Part shown: piece after piece, positions 48,483 through 58,938 of the stretch
Numbering within the stretch: position 1 is the first letter of the stretch
How the letters are laid out: each line of letters begins with the position of its first letter
NCBI GenBank assembly: GCA_007258455.2
Contig: VDFB02275580.1
Span: forward strand, 90,576 to 154,575
Length of the DNA stretch: 64,000 nucleotides
Source of the DNA: Sequoia sempervirens
Lineage: Eukaryota > Streptophyta > Pinopsida > Cupressales > Cupressaceae
Reading direction: 5' to 3'
Notes under the pieces: generated by a model
Told to the model about the DNA's origin: nothing
The model's input: the letters and a program-made list of their open reading frames with translations, nothing else
Database searches by the model: none
Position numbers and translations under genes: made by a program

Positions 48483-50030
48483 TGTGTCATAGAAAAATAG
48501 CCCCTTATCATTTTCATGGCCTTTTAGGTCTTGTTTTATGGTGTTTCATCTATTTTTCTCTAATTTTATGATGTAACATGGCTTGAACATGCATATTTAG
48601 GTACTAAAATTCAAATAATGACATCTTGTGAAGGTGTTGTGAAGTGTTGTAAAACATTGGTACATTCTTCTATACTCTATTCATTACAATTCACCTAAAA
48701 AACACATTTTCATCACTAAACAAGTCCTATTTTGAAGTGTTGTAAAGTCTTGTAACAAGATTTCATGTTTTTCTAAGCACAACTTCACCATTTACCCCTT
48801 TCTTATGTTTTATTTGACCCATTTATGCCCTCACATGTCTTAATTAAGTGTATTTTTTAATGTTAACCCAACAAACAACATTAAAAGCAACTTAATTCTC
48901 GACACTCGTTTTCAGGTCCTAGGTGGGACCCATTCGCCATGGGTGGCGAATTAGTCCCCCTTGGCTCCAAATTCAAAATATTTTAAATTTCCTTTCAGGG
49001 TTTTATTCAAAAATACTTGATGTTGGCCTGTGATGAGGTATGAATGGGTAACTAAGGCACAAGATTGTATAAATAAGCAATTTTCACCTCATTTTACATC
49101 TCCTCACCCATTCAAGCATTCATTTACACATCTAGAGTATTCAAGCATCTTACAACATCTTAGCAAGCATTATTCAAGCACTTTGGAGCATCCATTGACA
49201 TTACTTCAAATTTGCATTATAAAGGGTTTAGTAAGTTGATAGAAATTGCATGTTATTAGTTTATCATCCTCTTTCATTTCATTGTTTCATTAAGGGTTTG
49301 ATTACCAAAAAGTGGGCTTTGACCAAGGCAAACCCCTATTTGCTAACCCTCAACCATTTTTCCCCTATTGCATGTGTGTTTGCAGACCTTTGTGCATAGA
49401 TTTATTAATCTTTTTGGGGTTGAAAAGTGGAGAACAAGTCAACTAGGTTCTTCAAGTCAACTCATTCATATTTCAAGCTTGGAGAAGGTTTTTTGTCTCT
49501 TTCAGAGTTGTCTCCTGATTTTTCAAATTTTTGGGAGAGGACTAATTCACCACCAGTGGTGAATGAGTCCCACCTTAGGACTGAAAATCTGAATTTTGTC
49601 AAATTCCAGATCCCGACAGTCAGAAACCAATTTCTAACACTTTTTCACCAATAGCAGGACTAATTCGCCACCTTGGGTGAATGAGTCCCACTGTGAAATT
49701 TCAGTAATTCCAATCAGCATTCACAACATTCCAGATTCATCAAACATTATCCAGGTGAACTCTATTTCATCTCATTTCTTTTTGTTCTACATTTTTTCAT
49801 CTTTTAATTCATTGTTTGTATATAATAGTGTGTTTTGAAACATAGCATAAATTTTAGTTTTGCATTCATATTCATTCATTTGCATTTAGATTACTTCATT
49901 TAGCTTAGACAATATTCCACATAACATAATTTGAATGAACCCTATAGCATTTTTGGCCTAACTCTCTCCTTTTAGGTGAAAAACCCTAGAAGAGCTAGAA
50001 AAGTCCTAAGAGCAAAAAATCTACGGTTCA
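48483..50030 (+). repeat. LTR3 of the compound element
   Basis: It is 1548 bp and keeps the segment lost from LTR1 but lacks about 55 bp near 49505 that LTR2 has. It ends CTACGGTTCA, followed by the target duplication CCATA. Confidence 0.85.
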
Positions 50031-50035
50031 CCATA

Positions 50036-52012
50036 TTGCCTTTTGTTGTAATTTATTTTGGCTTTTTGAGGTGTTTATAGCAGCTATTTTGGGTGTTGTT
50101 ATCTTTTTTTATTGATGAATGCCTCAATATCCTTTACGTCTTTGTAACAACTATACTAATTTTTATAACAAATACATTTCTATTTTACTATTTTGGTTGT
50201 CTCAACAATAGGAATATGTTTATTAATTAATATCTTCCTTAGTAATTTGTTGTTTCTTGCGTTGCTTCATTCAATATAAAAATTGTGATCCGATTTAAAA
50301 AGTAAAGGAATTGTGAGTCTGTGGAAATGGTAAAGGAATTGCCCTCCATTTTGTTCAAAAAACAAAATCTTCAGGGTTTAAATGAAACCCTTGCTTCGAT
50401 AAGGCTTTGTTTTGGCATCATGTAGCATTGGCCTCCATAGTATGGGCACATGCCATCTGGTAGTGTTGAATGGATTCCCTTCCTTGGCTACTTCTACATG
50501 GTTCCATTGGCGCAGCATAGAGCTATAACATGCATGGGTTATGTTTTTTCTCAAGTAAGTTAACGACTTGGAATGACCAATTGATTTCCAATGGATTCTA
50601 CATTTTGATGCCTCCCCTGATGTTATATGAGCGTTGGGTCTACCCAATCCAATGTTCAATCATTTATTTTGGTGTGTCACGATTACTTTTATTACTTGGC
50701 CTAGGTCCTGGTTTGGCTTCTCTCCTTTTTTGCACGTTTTCATGGGACAAGTTGTTTGGTTTAGATCCCCTTGTGAGCTTCAATATGTAATCTCTGATGG
50801 CATCAACATGCCCCTATGTATTTTCACTTATATTAATATAATCATTCAAGCTTTTCACCTTTTGCCAAAAAAAATTAAAAAACAAGCTCAATTTAACAAA
50901 ATATTATATTGTTTATTATATTTATATATTACCTCAAAAAACACTCAATTCTAAAATAAAAAATGATGTGGATATGCAAATTTCTCTATTACAATAATAT
51001 ATAAATATCCTTTTGAAGAAAAAGCATAGACATAAGGTAGATGGGTGTATCTCAACATGATAATGATGTGTCATAAGTTAAATTTGCTCTTTATATAGGT
51101 GCAATTATTTTATAGTGGTACTATTTTTTTTTTTTTTAGTGCATTATGTGGAAATATAATTGAGAATACAAGGAAAAACAAAGCAACAAGGGAGGGAAAA
51201 CAAATTGATACAAAGGACAACCCTCTACAAGCTAGAAAGTAAAGCTACAAAGGACATCCCTCTAGTCAACAAAAAGTGAAGCTATGGAGGACATTTCTCT
51301 ATTTGACAAAACTCAAAGCTATATGAGTCCAAAACTAAAGTGATACTATTAGTTGAACACTTGATTGTGGGATGATTAGAATGAATGTACTATACATCAT
51401 TATTTAGATCTTATCATCTTGGTATTTAAAGAAACTCAATACTTTTATTTTCAACTATGTTTAATTGACTCAAGATAGAGGGGTGAAGAGGATTAGCTAA
51501 CCAAATTTAAATCTTAAGTTTTAAATTCAAAAGAGATAGGTTTATTATTTTATATTGCATACTTATTCTAGAATAAAGTAGTGGTCAGATTAAAGTAGCA
51601 AACAATTAAATAAAGGTAAGTGCTTTAAAAGTGTTATAAATAGATAGATAAAACGAGTTTACATAAGTATTTGTGTGAATGAATAAACAATGACTAAATA
51701 TATTAGAATATGTATATAAACAAATAAAGAAATAGAAAAACAAATACAAACTTCACACAATATTATATTATTTATTATATTTAGATATTACCTCAAAATA
51801 CACTTAAATTTAAAATAGAAATAGACGTGGATATGCAAACTTCTCTATTACAATAATATATGAATACAGTTTCAAAGAAAAAACATATGCATAAGTTAGA
51901 TCCGTGCATCTTTTCGTAATAATTGTGCCTCCTAAGCTAGATTTGCTCATTAGACACGTCCGCTTATTTGTTAGCAATATAACTGGTGTTTTTTCTGTAT
52001 TATGCGCAAATA
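50036..52012. repeat. Host spacer containing a direct duplication next to the subtilase 3' end
   Basis: About 50895-51365 and 51765-52560 are diverged direct copies, roughly 865 bp apart. Both contain AATATTATATTxTTTATTAT, GTGGATATGCAAA, TTCTCTATTACAATAATATA and, after the MITE in the second copy, TTGAGAATACAAGGAAAAAC. Stretch 50036-50890 has no recognisable gene; a 93-codon minus-strand frame at 50659-50378 is unsupported. Confidence 0.65.
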
Positions 52013-52014
52013 TA

Positions 52015-52460
52015 GGGGAGAGGGCCTAGTAGTTGTGCACCCTAACTTCACGCTTCTAATTATCCTATGTGGAAATTTCAAATCACTCCCAATTTTTTAC
52101 AGCAGCTTACTTGGCAAGTCCCTTGCTTATAACTAGGGTTTCAGGGCCACATCATCAAATATGATCCCACATCAGCATGCTTTTTTGTCAAGGTGTCCAG
52201 AAAGGCCCAAAAAAAAGTGAGACCAATACTTGTGCATTCACAGCATGTTTTATTGAGTGCTGATGTGGAATCACATGATTGGTTGCTTTTTAGATCAAAA
52301 GAATACATTTTGTTTAATTATGCGTAGTCATCATCAACACTAACAACTTTAATGTCACAACTATTGATCTAATATTAATAAAAATATTGGACATTTTATA
52401 ATCAACTACTATCACAAGTTCACAACTATTGAAAACTGCTAGATAGTGGGTCCTCTCCCA
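52015..52460. mobile_element. MITE copy A, TA target, 446 bp
   Basis: Ends are GGGGAGAGGGCC and, inverted, TGGGAGAGGACC, with TA at 52013-52014 and 52461-52462. The body shares long phrases with copies B and C, for example GGCCACATCATCAAATAT and GTGGAAATTTCAAATCACTC. It ends 106 bp past the subtilase stop codon. The TA target suggests the Tc1/mariner-Stowaway group, although the terminal sequence is not the usual Stowaway one. Confidence 0.8.
52249..52254 (-). terminator. Possible poly(A) signal for the subtilase gene
   Basis: The minus strand reads AATAAA 314 bp after the stop codon, inside MITE copy A. No other AATAAA was noticed closer to the stop. Whether it is used cannot be seen from sequence. 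Confidence 0.3.
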
Positions 52461-52567
52461 TAGTTGAGAATACAAGGAAAAACAGAGCTCAGAGGAAAGC
52501 TAAGCTACAGCAGACCAAAAGTATAAGTGGTATTACTAGTTGAATGGTTTAGAAATAGGATGGAACT

Positions 52568-54859
52568 TCAAAATACTACGACAACTGGACTTCGAACAAT
52601 GTGTTTCCCTCCATTGACAGAATTCCACGTTATCTCTCCAAATCCGACTGTGTCAGCTTTGGCTGTCCCTTCATTTTCAAATTTTACACTATACTTGGCT
52701 TGCTCGTTCAGTGTCGTGAACTTCCATTGCTGTGGCTCCACGCTTATTTTCACGCCAAGAGGGATATTCACACTCACCTTGTACACAGCATCCACAGTGC
52801 TGCTCACGTACGTCAATGTTCTGTTTTTCACCTGAACAGGTTGACTGCCTGATTTAAAAACCATGGAAAATGAGGGATAATTAAGATCTGCGGCTTCCAA
52901 ACTGGAGTTGGGGCAGGCCTCATTGGTGAGTAGAGCAATTTGTTGTTTGGTGTAGTTGAGAGAGCAGAGAAAGTTGATGTAGTGTTGAGGTTCCATATCG
53001 TAGACAAGTCCAGGATCCACCGCAGCTTCGGGATTTATGTGACCTGCACCCATAGCAAAAGGGTCAGCTGGCAGCATGGTATATGAATCACTGATGGGCT
53101 GCTTTGCGTTGTCAACAATGTAAGAAGACGTCATAAGAGCAGATTTTATGGCCGCGGGACTCCACATGGGATGCACGGCTTTAATAAGCGCTGCAACGCC
53201 GCTCACATGAGGGCAGGCCATTGAAGTCCCTGAGTGGAACTCGTAACCATCTCCCACGGCTGCCAAAATGTTGAGGCCCGGAGCAATCATATCAGGCTTC
53301 AGAATAAGTGGATATGCTTTACTCGGTCCCCGAGAAGAAAACGCAGCGACTAAGGGAGCAGTTATTTTTTTCCCCACAATAGTCAAGCCTGTAATGTTCA
53401 TTGCTGCCGTTGCATTATTCAACGGGCTGTTGATGTAAGATTTTATTCTTTCACCGGCTCTGAAACTGATGGTCATAGAGGGCAGACTATTAGAGGGCTG
53501 GTTATTAGATTCGGTAATCCGCTGTTGTGCTCCGAGATGCACTTCATTTGCAACAATCATTCCTACACCGCCTGCTCTGGCCACTTCGATCCCCTTCCCC
53601 AAAGCAATGGACTCCCCTGGATTCTTGGAAACTAATAACTGATCACACAGCACTATCTTACCCCTCACCACATTGGGGTCGAGGCTGCCTTCAAGACAAC
53701 GCTTTGAGCTGTTGGTGGCGGAGGGGTACACCAGAGAGAAGGGCCCATGCAACTTTCCATCTCCTCCTTTGTAGGTGGAGGTACCTCTGTATGTCGCTCC
53801 ATTGCCCAGTTGTACAAAAGCAGGGAAAGCTCTGTCGATGCTGCTGGCACCTACAGTCGTAATCCATGGCAGTGTGTTACTCAGAGTAGATGAAAATGGT
53901 CCGCTGTTTCCTCCCGAGGCAGAAACAAGAACACCATGTTTTATGGCCCCGAATGCTGCAATGGCCCTTGTGCTCTTGTCAAAAGGCAGATCTTGAGAAC
54001 TGATTGAGATTGAAATGATGTCGACACCATCAGCAATCGCTTGATCTATCGCAGCAGTTATGTCCGCGTCGACGCAACCCTTTTTCCAGCACGCTTTGTA
54101 GATGGCCAGCCTGGCTCGAGGGGCCATCCCTCTCGCCTTTCCGTTACCAAACCAGCTGGAAACATCCACCGGAGCTCCGGCAACAATAGAAGCTACATGT
54201 GTCCCATGGCCACCACTGTCTCTAGGAGATTTGTGCTCAGAGATTGGGTCAATGCTACTATTGAATTTCTGCTCGTAACCTTTGAAGTAGTATCGAGCAC
54301 CGATGATTTTCTTATTGCAGTTTGAGGAGTTGAACTTCTGCCCATCTTCACAACTGCCTTTCCATCTAGCGGGAACGGGTCCAAGGCCTGCATCACTGAA
54401 GCTTTTGCTCTCAGGCCATATGCCTGAGTCAATCACGCCCACGATGACATCTTTGCCGTGATTAGAGTATTTCGACCATACTCCAGAGGGGCCGGCAAGG
54501 CCCAGGAAGTCAGGTGTGTGCGTGGTCTCTACTTGATGAACAGAGGACGGAATCACAGCTAAGCAGCCGTCCATACTCTCCATGGCTTCAGCCTCTGCGC
54601 TGCTCAGCGTCGCAGCAAAGCCGTGCAAGACAGTATGATATGTATATAACAACTCCCTTGCATTCGGATCTGATTGCGAGACCCGGTCAAGCATTGAAGC
54701 ATACCACTTCTGGTGTGAAGTAAAATGGCTAGGTTTGGCGAGCTTGAGCATGTGAACAATGTATGGCTTTCGTGTGCCTTCACCTTCAGCAGTACCCAAC
54801 GATAGGGCAGCGATGGCAGCCAAGATCAATACGAATCTGGCAACAGAGGCGTTCGCCAT
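52568..54859 (-). CDS. Subtilisin-like serine protease (subtilase, S8A/SBT), intact and intronless
   Basis: A 763-residue secreted protease precursor in one exon. The start is the ATG at 54859; the frame stays open three codons further (TTG CTA ATA) but without ATG. Residues 1-27 form a hydrophobic signal peptide (VARFVLILAAIAALSL). About 33-110 is the I9 propeptide (PYIVHM..VIPSSVHQVETTHTPDFLGL). The S8 catalytic residues are Asp144 (VIDSGIWPES), His218 (GGHGTHVAS), oxyanion Asn318 (SGGNSGP) and Ser546 (HSGTSMACPH). A PA domain sits at about 370-490 and an Fn3-like domain at about 655-763 (LNYPSFS). Length and order are standard for plant SBTs. It would act in the secretory path or cell wall; substrate is unknown. 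TEs lie 92 bp before the ATG and 106 bp after the stop. Confidence 0.97.
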   Translation of the reverse strand: MANASVARFVLILAAIAALSLGTAEGEGTRKPYIVHMLKLAKPSHFTSHQKWYASMLDRVSQSDPNARELLYTYHTVLHGFAATLSSAEAEAMESMDGCLAVIPSSVHQVETTHTPDFLGLAGPSGVWSKYSNHGKDVIVGVIDSGIWPESKSFSDAGLGPVPARWKGSCEDGQKFNSSNCNKKIIGARYYFKGYEQKFNSSIDPISEHKSPRDSGGHGTHVASIVAGAPVDVSSWFGNGKARGMAPRARLAIYKACWKKGCVDADITAAIDQAIADGVDIISISISSQDLPFDKSTRAIAAFGAIKHGVLVSASGGNSGPFSSTLSNTLPWITTVGASSIDRAFPAFVQLGNGATYRGTSTYKGGDGKLHGPFSLVYPSATNSSKRCLEGSLDPNVVRGKIVLCDQLLVSKNPGESIALGKGIEVARAGGVGMIVANEVHLGAQQRITESNNQPSNSLPSMTISFRAGERIKSYINSPLNNATAAMNITGLTIVGKKITAPLVAAFSSRGPSKAYPLILKPDMIAPGLNILAAVGDGYEFHSGTSMACPHVSGVAALIKAVHPMWSPAAIKSALMTSSYIVDNAKQPISDSYTMLPADPFAMGAGHINPEAAVDPGLVYDMEPQHYINFLCSLNYTKQQIALLTNEACPNSSLEAADLNYPSFSMVFKSGSQPVQVKNRTLTYVSSTVDAVYKVSVNIPLGVKISVEPQQWKFTTLNEQAKYSVKFENEGTAKADTVGFGEITWNSVNGGKHIVRSPVVVVF

Positions 54860-54930
54860 TATTAGCAAACAACAAGAAAAAGAAACAGGAGTTTATGTTT
54901 ATGTTGGAGGATGGATGAAAAATGGGCCAA

Positions 54931-54940
54931 GTTTTATAGG
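54931..54940 (-). promoter_or_regulatory. TATA box of the subtilase gene
   Basis: The minus strand reads CCTATAAAAC, 72-81 bp upstream of the ATG, which would give a short 5' leader of about 40-50 nt. The target duplication of the Mutator-like element begins only 11 bp further upstream, so the core promoter is original but everything above it has been displaced. Confidence 0.65.
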
Positions 54941-56537
54941 GACGAATCGAGGCAACTCCGGCCGGGCCTAACCGGTACACTCTAAGGGTAAACTCCTTAG
55001 GTGGCCGGGCCCATTCTCTTGACATTACCGTATGCTACCGCTTTTTGAGGGATTCCGTTAGTAAATTTTGTATCTCCGTTTTTACTTTTAAATTCATTGT
55101 TTTACTCCACGTTGCATATTGGAATAAATATGCTCGGACATTTTCGTATAAATACTCGGCTGAAGGAAAAACATAAGACAGCATATTAAAAGAAAACTCT
55201 GCTATTATTATTCGTAAGAGATTTGTTGGACGTAAGAGTAGATTAATTAGAAATGCTCTGTTTTTTATAAAATATATATAAAAAGCGTGAAATATAATGA
55301 TGTACTTTTTAGTATATAATAAAGATGTTTAAATAATATAAAATTTTATATAATTAATTATAAATTTATTGAATAAAAATACACAAAATGAAAGATGATG
55401 TAAAATATTTAATAATAAATATTATATGTATTGAAATATTTTCAAGCAATTTTATACAATAAATCATTTTTGAATATTTTATACTTTTAATTTTTATAAA
55501 TATATTTTTATTATGTTTTAAGTGTCTTTAATGTATACAATGATTTTCTCATGAGGACATATGTCTTTTATGATATTATATTTATATAATATTATAATGC
55601 TACTTTTAAAATAATGTAAATATACTAATTAAAATTGTTGATACAACAGCATGCGCATTTTTTTTCCTAGTATTTGATACTTTATTTTTATTTACCTAAA
55701 ATTTACTTTTTACTTCACAAATATTCAAGAATTTTTTTATTATATTTAATCAAGGGCAATTTCTACTTATAGTATTTTTTTTAATTTGAAACAACTCTTA
55801 TAAAAAGCTCTCAAGAAAATAAAATAACAACAATCAATATTTGCAAGTACTTTTAACTGATTATTTTAATTGATTAGTATGATTATAATTTTTAGCATAT
55901 TATAACAAAAAATAATTAAACATAAAAAATTATATTTTAATTAAATTAAAAATATTAAACAATAATGATTCCCCCATTAGATTATACCCATACTTGTACC
56001 TCTCAAACTCTAAATAAATATTAGATGTCTACAATAGTAGTAAGACACAAAGTGACATGCCATGATCATATATAAAAATTGAAACACAACTAAATATCTA
56101 AAAAATTAAAATTAAGAATTATTTAATGTTATATATATATATATATATATATAATTAAATGTTAAAAAAAAAACTATAGAATTATTTGCTTTTATTTATT
56201 TAAGAGTTATTTTATAAAATTTTCATTTATTTATACATTGAGATATCAATAGAAGAAATTACTTTAAGATTTGTAAGTTACTAGAATCTATCAAAATATT
56301 TGAAGGCAACTTTGTAATTTCAAAAATATATAGAATTTTCCTTTCCAAACTCCCTAAAATGGATAAAAATAAAGGGTGGACAAATACAAAAAAGGAAGAA
56401 CCACAACTAGTATTGACATATAAATAATTCTCAAAACACTATATTTGAACAACTCAAAGAATCACATAAGAAGGGACATCATGCATCCACTAGATAACCC
56501 CACCCCCAATTACTCGCAATTATTACTAGAAAAAAAG

Positions 56538-57173
56538 ATGAATGGAGAAATTGCAAAATAATTTGAGAAGAAATAAACTTTTCTTCTTTTGTAATGAACC
56601 TTGGGAGTTAAACCACATATATCAAATTGGAAAGAAATAATTTCCAAAGAAGAGTTACAAACATTTTCTAAAGAGTTAGAAAATTAGATCATGAACCAAA
56701 AAATTATGAGTATACTAGATTCAAACCTACAAGAAAGGGTCTTAGCAAAAATTATGGAGCATGAACAAAAGAAACAAGAATAATTCTAAATCTATAAGAA
56801 AGGGATAATAAACAAACCATGTAGGAGTATAGAAAAACAACCACAAGTTTTAAGAAATTAAATTCATCACTTTCAACAAGGATTATATAAATCTTTATGT
56901 GAATGAGAAATTATGATAGTTGAGCATGAGGAAGAAGAAAATTCAATGTTGCAAGAATATGAAAGGGAGTGGATTTTGAAAGAATCCACCAATAAGATGA
57001 AAGGTATGGGCATTTTCTTAGAAAATAAATCCTTATTAATTCTCAAGGTTGAAATTCAAAAAATATTGACCTTGATGAATTTAATGGGCAAAAAATATCG
57101 CATTTTGAAAATATGGTTGAAAAATATGTTCTTTTCCGAGAAGCATTCATCAATCTTCAAAATATGGAGTTAA
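56538..57173 (+). pseudogene. Gag-like fragment in the loop of the Mutator-like element
   Basis: Near 56538-56640 the plus strand reads MEKLQNNLRRNKLFFFCNEP and then WELNH, resembling the knuckle region of gypsy gags (KGLCFxCxEPWxxGHxC) with the later cysteine lost. Coding-like pieces follow in other frames: SKELEN, MSILDSNLQERVLAKIMEHE and, from 56913, EHEEEENSMLQEYEREW. If right, the element has picked up retrotransposon or host sequence. The match is short and degraded. Confidence 0.4.
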
Positions 57174-58240
57174 AATTTTAATTTTCTGGTGAATTGTTGG
57201 TGGTGAATTTTCTAACAATGAATTATCCCAATAAAAACATAAATAATTCTATAATTTTATTTTTCTTAAACATTTAGTTATGTTTGAATTATATATATAT
57301 ATATAACTCTTAAGCAAATAAAACATTAAATAATTCTTAGTTTTAATTTTTTAGATATTTAGTTGTGTTTCAATTTTTAAATATGATGGCATGGTAGATA
57401 TTTATTATTTATTTAGAGTTTGAGAGGTACAAGCATGGTTATAATCTAATGAATAATTATTGTTTAATATTTTTAATTTAATAAAATTATATTTTTTATG
57501 AATAAAGAAAAGAGAAAGAAAATGATATTAAATTTGAATTTCACATATCATTTTAAAAAGTGTTATTAGAATTAGTTTTTGTTGTAATATGGTAAAAATT
57601 ATAATTCATACTAATCAATTAAAAGTACTAGCAAATATTGAGTTTTTTTATAAGATTTGTTTCAAATTTTTTAAAAAAAATTTACTATAAGTAGAAATAA
57701 CTCTTGACTAAATAAAATAAAAAATTCTTGAATATTTGTGAAGTAAAAGTAAATCTTAGATAAATACAAATAAAATATCAAATACTATGAAAAAAAATAT
57801 GCATATTATTGTATCAACAATTTTAATTAGTATATTTATATTATTTTAAAAGTAGGATAATAATATTATATAAATATAATATCATAAAAGTCATATGTTC
57901 TCATGAAAAAATCATTGTATACATTAAAAGACACTTAAAACATAATAAAAATATATTTATAAAAATTAAAAGTATAAAATATTCAAAAATGATTTGTTTC
58001 AAAATCTTTCATTACATATAATATTTATTATTAAATATTTTACATTATCTTTAATTATATGTATTTTTACTAAACAATTTTTTTAATTAATTAAATAAAA
58101 TTTTATATTATTTAAACATCTTTATTATATACTTAAGAAAGAACATCACCATATTTCATTATATTATTTTAAACACGCTTTTATATATATTTTATAAAAA
58201 AAACAGGGCATTTCTAATTAATCTTCACTTACATCTAATA

Positions 58241-58667
58241 GGAGAGGACCCAGAGGTTGTGCACCTAACTGCCCCTCAAAATCCTACTTGGAAATTTCAA
58301 ATCACTCCAATTTTTTACAGCAGCTTACTTGGCAAGTCCCCTGCTTATAACAAAAGTTTCGGGGCCACATCATCAAATATGATGCCACATCAGCATGCTT
58401 TTTGTCAAGGTGTCAAAAAGGGCACCGTCTAGACCCCTTACCAATACTTGTGCATTCACATCACCAGTAGTTGAGCGCTGATGTGGCATCACGTGATTGG
58501 TTGCTTTTTAGATCAAAAGAATACATTTTGTTTAATTATGAGTAGTAAAGTCACAACTATTGGCATTATATAAACAACTATTGACATTATATAAACAACT
58601 ATTGGGCATTATATTAACAAAAACATTCACAACTATTGGAACACGCTCCACTACTGGGTCCTCTCCC
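58241..58667. mobile_element. MITE copy B, inserted in the right arm of the Mutator-like element
   Basis: Ends are GGAGAGGACCC and, inverted, GGGAGAGGACCC, with TA on both sides. The left arm of the Mutator-like element keeps the uninterrupted equivalent site near 55225-55235, so the insertion came after the arms formed. Near 58550-58615 this copy has a small tandem of ACAACTATTGRCATTATATA, not seen in copy A. Confidence 0.85.
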
Positions 58668-58938
58668 TATATCTCTTATGAATAATAATAGGTAGCAGAG
58701 TTTCCTTTTTCATATGCTGTCTTACGTTTTTCAGCCGAGTGTATTTATACGAAAATGTCCGAGCATATTTATTCCAATATGAAACGTGAACAATAAATTT
58801 AAAAGTAAAAACGGAGATACAAAGTTTACTAACGGAATCCTTCAAAAAGCAGTAGCATACGGTAATGTCAGAGAATGGGCCTGGCCACCTAAGGAGTGTA
58901 CCGTTAGAGTGTGCCTGTTAAGCCCGGCCGGCAACTCT

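Larger units (their letters stand above)
32991..50030 (+). mobile_element. Compound gypsy-type element: LTR-internal-LTR-internal-LTR
   Basis: Three same-orientation LTRs (32991-34306, 39885-41486, 48483-50030) begin TGTRTCRTAGAAAAAT and end CTACGGTTCA or a variant. Only the outer edges carry a target duplication: CCATA at 32986-32990 and again at 50031-50035. LTR2 and LTR3 are each preceded by the purine tract AAGTGGGGGCTAAA, and LTR1 and LTR2 are each followed by the primer site TTTTGGTGAAC. The two internal regions (34307-39884 and 41487-48482) are homologous throughout; the second has an extra 1.4-kb TIR element. Both have gag and protease fossils but no RT or integrase. Confidence 0.88.
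54960..58929. mobile_element. Mutator-like element with arms of about 1.25 kb, 3.97 kb
   Basis: The left end GGCCGGGCCTAACCGG and the inverted right end GGCCGGGCTTAACAGG open long inverted arms (about 54960-56215 and 57215-58929). Both share ACACTCTAA, CTTAGGTGG, GACATTACCGTATGCT, TATCTCCGTTTTTAC and a long AT-rich part. Flanks GGCAACTCC (54951-54959) and GGCAACTCT (58930-58938) are a 9-bp duplication with one mismatch, the Mutator hallmark. The right arm contains MITE copy B. The central 1.0 kb has no transposase and holds a degraded coding-like stretch. It is therefore non-autonomous. Confidence 0.85.

Noticed and set aside
50378..50790. Possible host gene between the compound element and the subtilase
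   Set aside because: 93- and 86-codon frames overlap on opposite strands, with no domain, homologous motif or splice structure that I can support.
52601..54723. Plus-strand frames of 64-111 codons inside the subtilase
   Set aside because: They are antisense shadows of the intact 763-codon gene.
54857..54868. Subtilase start three codons further upstream
   Set aside because: The codon at 54868 is TTG, not ATG; the first ATG is at 54859 and gives a normal signal peptide.
55250..58200. Matrix-attachment or replication-origin reading of the AT-rich block
   Set aside because: The AT-rich sequence is accounted for by the arms of the Mutator-like element; nothing specific supports another role.
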